Both the position numbers and the translations under genes were made by a program. Shown in pieces: positions 44,728-50,515 of a stretch of 50,515 nt of DNA. This DNA comes from Paracoccus sp. R12_2 (GTDB lineage Bacteria; Pseudomonadota; Alphaproteobacteria; Rhodobacterales; Rhodobacteraceae), in the NCBI RefSeq assembly GCF_017744015.1, contig NZ_JAGHRA010000020.1:1-50515 (forward strand). The letters run 5' to 3'. The stretch's first letter is position 1, and every line of letters begins with the position of its first letter. The notes beneath the pieces were generated by a model. The model worked only from the letters and a program-made list of their open reading frames with translations, did not search any database and had not been told where the DNA came from.

Positions 44728-44729
44728 CG
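44710..44729 (+). repeat. 7-bp tandem repeat (ATGACGG) breaking the FRG gene
   Basis: ATGACGG (44710-44716), ATGACGG (44717-44723) and ATGACG (44724-44729) make nearly three units. Seven is not a multiple of three, so gain or loss of a unit shifts the frame. With one unit fewer the upstream LCLMTDD reads directly into EKNEMNLSLEKM of the downstream frame. Confidence 0.9.
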
Positions 44730-45112
44730 AGAAGAACGAAATGAACCTTAGTTTAGAAAAAATGGCTTTCAACAAAGAGCCCGTGGTAAAAAAACTTCTG
44801 CATTTCATAAAAGGCGAAAAGCCATATTTTGAAGGGCGCATTGAACCTCAGGATCTACAGAAAATAGTGTTCGTCCGAGCGAGGCACACTCACGAGCGTA
44901 TGGTTTCACAATCCGGCGCATTTCTGCTGTTCGGTAAGGACGCGATACTCCCTGAAACCGGGCATAGTAGCATCAAGGTGTCTCGTATTCGAATCCAGAA
45001 CAAGCCCCAAATACTTGCGCAACTAGCCAAGCTCAACATCAAAGCTAGCACAATCTATCCGGGAATCGAGAAGGCGGCGAGCGACATTGCAAAGAAGCAC
45101 GAATTGAATTGA
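44717..45112 (+). CDS. FRG-domain protein, C-terminal part
   Basis: A 131-aa frame that continues the FRG domain (EKNEMNLSLEKMAFN, then IVFVRARHTHERMVSQSGAFLLFG and SHSSIKV-like GHSSIKVSRIRIQNK). The segment with MVSQSGAFLLFG is the normal end of an FRG domain, confirming that it belongs to the gene starting at 43765. An ATG inside the repeat (44717), eight bases before the upstream stop, could allow reinitiation as a separate polypeptide. More likely it is the severed end of one gene. Confidence 0.65.
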   Translation: MTDDEKNEMNLSLEKMAFNKEPVVKKLLHFIKGEKPYFEGRIEPQDLQKIVFVRARHTHERMVSQSGAFLLFGKDAILPETGHSSIKVSRIRIQNKPQILAQLAKLNIKASTIYPGIEKAASDIAKKHELN

Positions 45113-45246
45113 GCACTTCGGCTATATCCACTAATCGTGCTCTACATCTAAGATGCGACACTGCGAAGCAGTCCTGACTTTGCGCAACGGTCGTTGACCT
45201 TGGCTCTAGCCCTACGACCACTCTAGCAATAATCACCTGCAGACCT

Positions 45247-45292
45247 GTCGTGGCGATCATCAGAACCGTATCTTGCACAACCTCGCCACGAC
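45247..45292. repeat. 10-bp inverted repeat in the gap after the FRG gene
   Basis: GTCGTGGCGA (45247-45256) pairs perfectly with TCGCCACGAC (45283-45292) across 26 bases. The surrounding gap (45113-45380) shows no other gene; a minus-strand frame at 45045-45305 overlaps the FRG end and is not convincing. Confidence 0.45.
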
Positions 45293-45380
45293 TGTGTGAG
45301 ATCAATAGGGGCTCGTACTTGCGGAGACAACAGTGACGGCAACGGGTGGGTTACCACTCGTAGGATCTCGAGTGCCCAGT

Positions 45381-45578
45381 CTAACGCCACTGACGTACAT
45401 TGTCTGGCTTAAGGAGGAAGGGAGGATCTCCTTCCAGAGCCTTCACTTCTGATCGTGCATTGGGAAGAGAGCCATTGGCTTCTTTGGCAAGGCTCTCCGC
45501 ATCAGCTTCATTCTCGCAGCAAGCGATCCAGTGTTGCTTGTTCTCACCAAATCTGAGTTCAACAATAAAATACTTCAT
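45381..45578 (-). CDS. Small hypothetical protein
   Basis: A 65-aa frame beginning MKYFIVELRFGENKQHW, followed by a Cys-Cys pair (IACCENEADAESLAKEANGS) and a polar tail. Its patterned hydrophobic and charged residues look like a small alpha/beta protein, but no family is recognised and no strong ribosome binding site is seen. It lies between the cargo and the lysis genes. Confidence 0.45.
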   Translation of the reverse strand: MKYFIVELRFGENKQHWIACCENEADAESLAKEANGSLPNARSEVKALEGDPPFLLKPDNVRQWR

Positions 45579-45656
45579 AATACTACGATGGGACTTTTCT
45601 TCTATGAATGCAAACTCAAAACTATTGGACCCGCCTGGTCCTGCGTTTGCGTAACC

Positions 45657-46010
45657 TCACCGCGCCCCTGCATCGCGCAGCGCCCTGCTCAGGGCATCGG
45701 CCTCCTTAACGGCCTTGCGCGCTTGGTCGCTGTTCCAGACCGCGCGAGTCTTGCCGCGCAGCCGTTCCCACACCGACCAGCCCTGAGCGATCAGATAACC
45801 GACCAAGCCGATGATCTCGGCCACGTCGGCCGCGTCGATCGGCAGGAAGACACCGAAGATCGCCAGCAGCGCGAAGATCAGCGCCACGACCTGGGCGATG
45901 AAGCTGCGGTTGGTCAAGAACAGCGTCCAGCGGGGACCGTCGCCCTCTTGGGCGGCGATGTCGTTGGCCATCTTCACAGTGGCCGAGATCTCTCGAATGA
46001 TGCGGAACAT
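45657..46010 (-). CDS. Holin-like phage membrane protein
   Basis: A 117-aa protein with an amphipathic N-terminus (MFRIIREISATVKMAND), then hydrophobic helices at about residues 36-52 (FIAQVVALIFALLAIFG) and 58-75 (DVAEIIGLVGYLIAQGW), and a charged C-terminal helix. Size, topology and position right after an endolysin gene suit a holin or lysis-accessory protein; no specific holin family is certain. AAGGAG precedes the ATG, overlapping the end of the endolysin gene region. Confidence 0.65.
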   Translation of the reverse strand: MFRIIREISATVKMANDIAAQEGDGPRWTLFLTNRSFIAQVVALIFALLAIFGVFLPIDAADVAEIIGLVGYLIAQGWSVWERLRGKTRAVWNSDQARKAVKEADALSRALRDAGAR

Positions 46011-46022
46011 CAGGTCAACTCC

Positions 46023-46553
46023 TTACAGATCGGAAAGGCAGAGTTTCTGCTCGGCGGCGCGGCGGTTGGTCAGGCCGCGCACGACCTTACCGCCGGCCTT
46101 GTTCCAGCGCGGCAGCTGGTTGCATGCTCCGCGCCAGTCGCCCGCGTTGGCCAGCCGCGCGAGGGTCGAGCCGCATGCGGCCCCTGCCCCAACATTGTAG
46201 GTCCAGCTGGTCAGGGCGACCTGCACGCCCTGGGGCTGCTCTGGCAGCGCCGGCACGCAGCGCGTCAGCTGATCGCGGTATTCGCCCAGGGCGCCCATCA
46301 GCTTCTCGCTGCACTCGGTCGAGGTGTAACTGTCGCCCGGCTTCACGCCGCGGGTCTCGCCGTAGCAGACCGTCCAGACCGGCGGGCTGGCGATCCGGTC
46401 GAGATAGGCTTCCGTCCGTTCCCCTTCCCAAGGCCCCACGAACGCCGCGGCGGCGGCGAGGATTGCGGCGGCGCCGGCCGTGGTGGCGGCCCGCCTCTTT
46501 GTCGAGAACATCGATTTGAACCACGCCCCCAGCGCGGCGAGAAACTGCGTCAT
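46023..46553 (-). CDS. Phage endolysin, GH24 lysozyme (membrane-anchored N-terminus)
   Basis: A 176-aa muramidase (T4-lysozyme family) that cleaves the glycan strands of peptidoglycan. The N-terminal ~38 residues include an Ala-rich hydrophobic helix (AGAAAILAAAAAFVG) suited to a signal-anchor (SAR-type) endolysin. The catalytic block is WEGERTEAYLDRIASPP then WTVCYGETRG, with the glutamate in WEGER, and LTSWTYNVGAGA and RWNKAGGKVVRGLTNRR follow. The ATG at 46553 is preferred because GGAGAG lies six bases before it but abuts the alternative ATG at 46559. Confidence 0.9.
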   Translation of the reverse strand: MTQFLAALGAWFKSMFSTKRRAATTAGAAAILAAAAAFVGPWEGERTEAYLDRIASPPVWTVCYGETRGVKPGDSYTSTECSEKLMGALGEYRDQLTRCVPALPEQPQGVQVALTSWTYNVGAGAACGSTLARLANAGDWRGACNQLPRWNKAGGKVVRGLTNRRAAEQKLCLSDL

Positions 46554-46567
46554 CGTCATCTCTCCAT

Positions 46568-46592
46568 GAAAAAGCCCCGCGCGAGGCGGGGC
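46568..46592 (-). terminator. Minus-strand terminator before the endolysin gene
   Basis: Read on the minus strand, GCCCCGC-CTCGC-GCGGGGC is followed by TTTTT, a classic intrinsic terminator. It ends transcription coming from the 46702-47277 gene only a few bases before the endolysin ribosome binding site. Confidence 0.75.
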
Positions 46593-46701
46593 GGAATTCT
46601 GTCCAAATGTACAAGCTGACAGGCGAGTCAGATCGAGACATAAGCGACCTAACGACCGGACGGCGTGTGTTGTGTGTTACGAGTATTCCCGTCCGGTTGT
46701 T

Positions 46702-47277
46702 CTATCCTGGTGGCAGCAGCATGAACGGGACCGGCCTGGTCCGATCGAACACGCGCTTGTCGCCACATTCGAATTCCAGCGACAGATAGACCGTCACCCT
46801 GCCCGGCCGGACCTGCGGCGGAACATCGAGGACCAGCCGCATCGGCGTTTCGGTGGTGCCGACCTGGCGCGCGGGCTTTTGAGAGCCGCCGGCAGATGGA
46901 ATGTTCGTCTCATCGGTGAACAGTGCGGTGCGGGTCAGCAGCGTGCACCCTGCCCCGGTCCGCGTGCGCTTCACCACCATGTTCAGCGTAATGGCGTCGC
47001 CCAGATAGACCGGCTCCTTCACGTAGCTGAACCCGGGCGCCTCGCTGATCACCCGATCCTCGCCGTTGGCGCGCTTCACTTCCTGGGTCAGCACGTCCAG
47101 CTTCTGCGCGATCTCGGTCAGCTGCTCGGGGCTGGTCCAGATCGCTGCCAGCCGGTCGGTGGTCGGCGTGAACACCAGCACCAGCGAGGCGGCGAACCCG
47201 GCAAAGGCGACGCGGGTCGCCCATTTCTTCGCTTCGTCCGCCACGAACGACCAGAACGGGTGTTCCTTCTCCGCCAT
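46702..47277 (-). CDS. Hypothetical membrane-anchored phage protein
   Basis: A 191-aa protein with a cytosolic N-terminus (MAEKEHPFWSFVADEAKKWA), one helix at about residues 23-38 (VAFAGFAASLVLVF), a short coiled-coil-like segment (EQLTEIAQKLDVLTQEVKRA), and a beta-rich outer domain containing two cysteines (GAGCTLLTRTALFTDETN and LEFECGDKR). No family is recognised; its place between tail and lysis genes suggests a structural or lysis-accessory (spanin-like) role. GAGGAAA precedes the ATG. Confidence 0.7.
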   Translation of the reverse strand: MAEKEHPFWSFVADEAKKWATRVAFAGFAASLVLVFTPTTDRLAAIWTSPEQLTEIAQKLDVLTQEVKRANGEDRVISEAPGFSYVKEPVYLGDAITLNMVVKRTRTGAGCTLLTRTALFTDETNIPSAGGSQKPARQVGTTETPMRLVLDVPPQVRPGRVTVYLSLEFECGDKRVFDRTRPVPFMLLPPG

Positions 47278-47384
47278 AGATCAGCGTTTCCTCTGTCGCA
47301 GATGTAAACTTTTTGGCCGCCACCCCTGGTGCCGTTCGGCGCATCCCCGGATAGGGTGGATTGGCAGACAGGAGAGCCAAGGCC

Positions 47385-48287
47385 GTGAAGATTCTTGCCA
47401 AGCACGAAGACTACCAGATCACATTTCATGAACGCCCAGAGGACACGGGCGGCCCTCTGGTAATCACCTTCGGCGGTCAAGACTCCAAGCTGACACCCAC
47501 AGGTTTCGGCACGGGTTGGTGCCAACGCTGGGGCTGGGACACGATCTATGTCGCCCAACGGGCGGCGACGCAGTATCAGCACCTGTCCGTGCAGGTTTTC
47601 TTCGATGCTGTGGCCGAGATTTGCAAAGGGCGTGACGTCGTCTGCTATGGCTCAAGCTTGGGCGGCTACTGTGCGTTTTATTTCGGCGGCGTCCTCGATG
47701 CTCGGATCGTCACCGCCGCACCGATGCTGCCCGCGTGGCCACCGCTGGGACGCCTCGGGGACCAGATACAGCTGCAGCACGTGCCTCTGGCCGAGGTTCC
47801 TCGGTCCTCGCGCGCGCCGATCATCATCTATGACCCGATCGTCGCCCACGATCAGATGATGATCGACCAGATGATCATGCCGACCTACCCAGACGTGCGC
47901 CTGGTTCCTGTCGAATTCGGCGGACACGAAGTTCTTGAAACGCTCAAGAGGGCCGGACTTCTCAGCCCGGTCATCGAGGCCATGATCGGTCGAGACGAGA
48001 TCCTTCCGCTCGAGTTTGACGGCTACAGCAATCCGCTCTGGCTGTTCCGGCGCGGACGTCATTTCATAAAGTCAGACCCGGAACAGGCACGCGACCTGGT
48101 GGAGCGCAGCCTGACCTTGGAGCCGTCGAAGCACGTGATCGGAAACTTGCTCAGCCTGCTGATCCGTGTCGGCGACTTGCCGGCCGCCCAGGCCTTGCTT
48201 GATCAGGTGCGAGGCAGCGCAGATCCAAAAATGCAGGTGCCACCGGGGATTCTCGAGAGAGCCCGCATGGCAGGACTTCGCGAATAA
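47385..48287 (+). CDS. Alpha/beta-hydrolase-fold protein in the phage module
   Basis: A 300-aa protein starting at GTG with AGGAGA upstream (about 47370-47375). The nucleophile elbow GSSLGG (about residues 89-94, Ser91 in G-x-S-x-G) follows VVCYG, and a histidine in VEFGGHEVLE could complete the triad. The last ~80 residues form a helical TPR-like tail (DPEQARDLVERSLTLEP, LLIRVGDLPAAQALLDQV). It is the only plus-strand gene between two minus-strand late genes. Such hydrolases occur in phage and capsule loci; the substrate is unknown. Confidence 0.75.
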   Translation: MKILAKHEDYQITFHERPEDTGGPLVITFGGQDSKLTPTGFGTGWCQRWGWDTIYVAQRAATQYQHLSVQVFFDAVAEICKGRDVVCYGSSLGGYCAFYFGGVLDARIVTAAPMLPAWPPLGRLGDQIQLQHVPLAEVPRSSRAPIIIYDPIVAHDQMMIDQMIMPTYPDVRLVPVEFGGHEVLETLKRAGLLSPVIEAMIGRDEILPLEFDGYSNPLWLFRRGRHFIKSDPEQARDLVERSLTLEPSKHVIGNLLSLLIRVGDLPAAQALLDQVRGSADPKMQVPPGILERARMAGLRE

Positions 48288-48309
48288 GTTCAGCCTCGAA
48301 CGGGTTGAG

Positions 48310-48336
48310 AAGCGGGCAACCGGCGGCTGCCCGTTT
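48310..48336. terminator. Hairpin between convergent hydrolase and tail-type genes
   Basis: AAGCGGGCA (48310-48318) pairs with TGCCCGTTT (48328-48336), with one G-T pair and a nine-base loop, in the 69-base gap between convergent genes. Confidence 0.6.
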
Positions 48337-48356
48337 GGTCTCGCAGCACTCCCAGC

Positions 48357-50515
48357 TCACCCATAGGCATCCGGGAACCAGATCGGTCCGCCGAAGATGT
48401 TCTCGAGATGCGCGTAGATCTTGAGCCGGTCCTTGTCGGATGGAATCTGATCCGTGGCGAACATCGCGTAGAGATCGAATTCGGCGGTCTCGGCACCATT
48501 CGGCGGACCCAGGGTGAAGCCGGTCCGGACACCGCTGAGGACGCGATCCGTCAGGATCTGGCTTCTGAGCTTGGCGTCGCTTGCGAGCGTCACCCCGGGA
48601 TCGGTCACCTTGAGAACCGTCCGCGCGCCGCTGGCGCGCAGCTCCCACTCGACGAGGATCGGCCGGCCGTCGAAGTATTCAGAAGGCACACCGCAGAACG
48701 TCCAGCCGCCTTCATAGTCGAGGACGAGGATATGGCCGAAGGCGGCATTGTCGGCGTCAGCCTTGATCGAGAAGCTGCCCCCGCCGGTCGCCTGGAACAG
48801 GATTTCCTCTTCGGCCATCTGGTCGTTCAGGCTCAAGAGCAGCATCCCGTAATTCGGGGCAAAACCCGTCAGCGTCGCTGACATCGGATCGGCCGAGAAG
48901 ATCAGCCGATCTCCGGTCAGGATCGGCCTCGCCGCCTCGCTCGCCGCGGCGTACCCGTTGATGTTGCCGACCGGATCCCCGTTCGCGGCGACCATGCTGC
49001 CCGCGATGTCGGTGTAGATGCTGGCGGTCGGAACCTCGACGACGGTGCGGGACGCCGGCAGCAAGGCCGGCAAGGCTTCACCCTGGTAGGGCTCCCAGAC
49101 GACATCGGACGCCGTCTCGCCGCCAAGACCCGCGGGATAATAATCCTGGGCGATCTCCCATGCCAACGCCTGGAGATACTGCGCCTCATCCACGGTGACC
49201 GAGGTGCTGCCGATCGCGTTCGGCAGGCCGACGGGACTGGTCGCGAAGAGCACCGCGTAGGCAAGGCACCAGTCGGCATATGATCCCAGCCGCGAATGCA
49301 TGTAAGCGTGGTGACCGTCGTTGTTGACCCATCCGGTATCGTCCGCGTGGTAGTCGTAATAGCTGCTGATCGAGGCCGGCTTCTCCGGGCTGCCGTCGCG
49401 CACATCATCGTGCAGCCTGATCTCCAGCTGATGGAACGGGAGGATGTAGACCGAGACATCGGAATGCCCGTTCGCAACCAGCCGCGATTGCAGGAATTGC
49501 TGACGCACCCGAATGGGAACATCCGTGCCCAGTGCCCTTTGGCGCCATTCGTCCCGAACACCATCGGACGGCGTCGCGCCGTCATCGATCATCGGCTGGC
49601 GCGGCCCGGCCAGGAAGATGCTCTTGATGCCCTGTTGCGCCGCGCGCTGAACATAGAGCCACTCGCCTTCAAAATCCGTCTGCGCGCCGAGCATGTGCTC
49701 CCGGTCGTGCCATCGGTAGGGATCCGCGAACTCGCCGTTGGAGCCGCCGGAGGCCTGCTCCCAGATCACCAGCGCCTGATAGTTCGCCAGGTCGTTCCTG
49801 GGATCGTTGCCGGCGGGGAAGGTCCCGAAGTTCCAGGTGCTCCAGGTTCCGTTCGCCGGACCGATGATCGCGCCGTTGCCGATCCCGGGCAAGCCGCCGG
49901 GCAACGGCCCCGCTCCGCCCACCACAGGCCCGAACCGGGATCCGGTATAGGCAGCCCGAAACAGCTGGCTCCATTCATGCGACGGGCGGGCAGGATCTTC
50001 GTTCACCCCCCAGGTATCGAACAACCACGAGGCCGCCTGGCTTTCGCCCTGGACCATGATGTTGGCGGTATTGAGGTTCAGCCCGGTATTGATCAGCGCG
50101 AACGCCGCCACGGTAATCGAGGCCGAGGACAGCACCGGGCCCCCGACGGCATTGGTGGCGGAGAAGGTGATCACAAACTCGCCCGAAGACCCGGCCGCAT
50201 AGGAGAGATCGGGACCATCCGCCGTGACGGACCCGGTCACGTCCGTTCCATTGAAGGTCGCCACGAACTCCACGGTGATCGGGGTGTCTCCCTGCCAGGT
50301 CGGCGGAACGATCGTGATTGTATCGCCCTGCTGCGGCGATGCCGGGCTGATGGCGGGCTCGGTCGCGACCGAAGGTGCGACCGGAATACGCTGGACCGTC
50401 ACCGTGACCGTCTCGGTCCTCGTGCCAGCGGCATTCGCGGCGGTCTCGGTGACGGAGACGACGCGGTTCGCGCCGGTGATCGGGGGCGTGTAGCTCAACT
50501 CGCTGAACTCGGCAT
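48357..50515 (-). CDS. Large tail-type protein with Ig-like and SGNH-esterase-like parts (partial)
   Basis: At least 718 aa; the 5' end lies off the right edge, since the frame is open through 50515. Counting from the in-window TTG at 50498, residues about 30-130 look like Ig/PKD-type beta repeats (VATEPAISPASPQQGDTITI). A SGNH/sialate-esterase-like part follows, with VQGESQA (Ser153) as the nucleophile block and NNDGHHAYMH (Asp394/His397) as the acid-histidine block. The C-terminal ~250 residues look like a concanavalin-type beta-sandwich. It could be a phage receptor-binding protein that deacetylates surface polysaccharide; the exact virion role is inferred. Confidence 0.75.
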   Translation of the reverse strand, partial: AEFSELSYTPPITGANRVVSVTETAANAAGTRTETVTVTVQRIPVAPSVATEPAISPASPQQGDTITIVPPTWQGDTPITVEFVATFNGTDVTGSVTADGPDLSYAAGSSGEFVITFSATNAVGGPVLSSASITVAAFALINTGLNLNTANIMVQGESQAASWLFDTWGVNEDPARPSHEWSQLFRAAYTGSRFGPVVGGAGPLPGGLPGIGNGAIIGPANGTWSTWNFGTFPAGNDPRNDLANYQALVIWEQASGGSNGEFADPYRWHDREHMLGAQTDFEGEWLYVQRAAQQGIKSIFLAGPRQPMIDDGATPSDGVRDEWRQRALGTDVPIRVRQQFLQSRLVANGHSDVSVYILPFHQLEIRLHDDVRDGSPEKPASISSYYDYHADDTGWVNNDGHHAYMHSRLGSYADWCLAYAVLFATSPVGLPNAIGSTSVTVDEAQYLQALAWEIAQDYYPAGLGGETASDVVWEPYQGEALPALLPASRTVVEVPTASIYTDIAGSMVAANGDPVGNINGYAAASEAARPILTGDRLIFSADPMSATLTGFAPNYGMLLLSLNDQMAEEEILFQATGGGSFSIKADADNAAFGHILVLDYEGGWTFCGVPSEYFDGRPILVEWELRASGARTVLKVTDPGVTLASDAKLRSQILTDRVLSGVRTGFTLGPPNGAETAEFDLYAMFATDQIPSDKDRLKIYAHLENIFGGPIWFPDAYG

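Larger units (their letters stand above)
38282..50515. mobile_element. Integrated element (prophage-like) with cargo, left end at tRNA-Cys; right end outside window
   Basis: Starting at the tRNA-Cys break the sequence becomes visibly AT-richer and gene content changes from core metabolism to accessory genes: a nuclease-STAND protein, an SRAP protein, an FRG gene, then phage lysis and tail-type genes. The late genes point left toward the junction, with cargo between lysis genes and the chromosome edge, a common prophage layout. No integrase is in the window, so it must lie beyond the right edge if this is one element. Alternatively a small island and a separate prophage abut near 45.2 kb. Confidence 0.65.

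Noticed and set aside
45085..45096. Second copy of the tRNA core (ATTGCAAAG) as a right attachment site
   Set aside because: Only nine bases match and they lie within the FRG coding region; too short to be distinguished from chance.
45045..45305. 86-aa minus-strand frame in the gap after the FRG gene
   Set aside because: Overlaps the FRG 3' end, has a Cys/Arg-rich composition and no ribosome binding site.
1..50515. CRISPR arrays, rRNA genes or insertion sequences
   Set aside because: No regularly spaced repeats, rRNA sequences or transposase genes were seen.

Overview
The window looks like a chromosomal segment from a high-GC alphaproteobacterium of the Rhodobacteraceae, with a Paracoccus/Rhodobacter-like gene set. 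Evidence: a GcrA cell-cycle regulator, a short-form HPr kinase in an hprK-rapZ-EIIA-HPr cluster, DUF2852 and DUF533 proteins, and an AmpR-type regulator divergent from a class A beta-lactamase whose sequence closely resembles, from memory, the Rhodobacter capsulatus enzyme. The left ~38.2 kb is GC-rich core chromosome. From about 38,282 the composition becomes visibly more AT-rich and the gene content turns accessory and phage-like.

Core region, left to right: the 5' end of tuf; a DUF533 protein; a cytochrome c'/cytochrome b561 pair; parC; an SH3 protein followed by an SDR, a HIG1-domain membrane protein and a cobalamin adenosyltransferase; etfBA and a 3-hydroxyacyl-CoA dehydrogenase; choX-betC for choline and choline-sulfate use; a DUF2852 protein and TetR regulator downstream of the translationally coupled hprK-rapZ-EIIA-HPr operon; divergent pckA with LacI-type operators in the shared promoter region; ampR/bla; a Tat-exported PhoX phosphatase with a Pho-box-like site; argD-GNAT-argF; an ABC-2 permease; gcrA-nudix; an MliC-like protein; nudC; a membrane protein; metG; arginase; and a seven-gene MoxR-DUF58-Bat operon with overlapping or abutting genes.

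The core stops at the 5' half of a tRNA-Cys(GCA) gene (38,245-38,281). The tRNA is intact through the anticodon loop and then ends abruptly; what follows cannot fold into its 3' half. This is read as the chromosomal junction of an integrated element whose other end lies beyond the window. Next to the junction are cargo genes: a 1,253-aa protein with an N-terminal PD-(D/E)XK-type nuclease signature and a STAND-like P-loop NTPase (Avs-like anti-phage architecture), a small unknown protein, an SRAP/YedK-type DNA-crosslink protein, and an FRG-domain gene split by a 7-bp tandem repeat. Beyond these are phage late genes: a holin-like protein, a GH24 endolysin with an N-terminal membrane anchor, a membrane-anchored hypothetical protein, an alpha/beta-hydrolase and a large tail-type protein with Ig-like and SGNH-esterase-like parts that runs off the right edge.

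Most interesting points: the split tRNA-Cys attachment site with its promoter still pointing into the element; the nuclease-STAND protein as a prophage-borne defence candidate; the 7-bp repeat that breaks, and could reversibly switch, the FRG gene; and LacI-family (CceR-like) operators at pckA. All names rest on reading the sequence and family knowledge; no searches were run.
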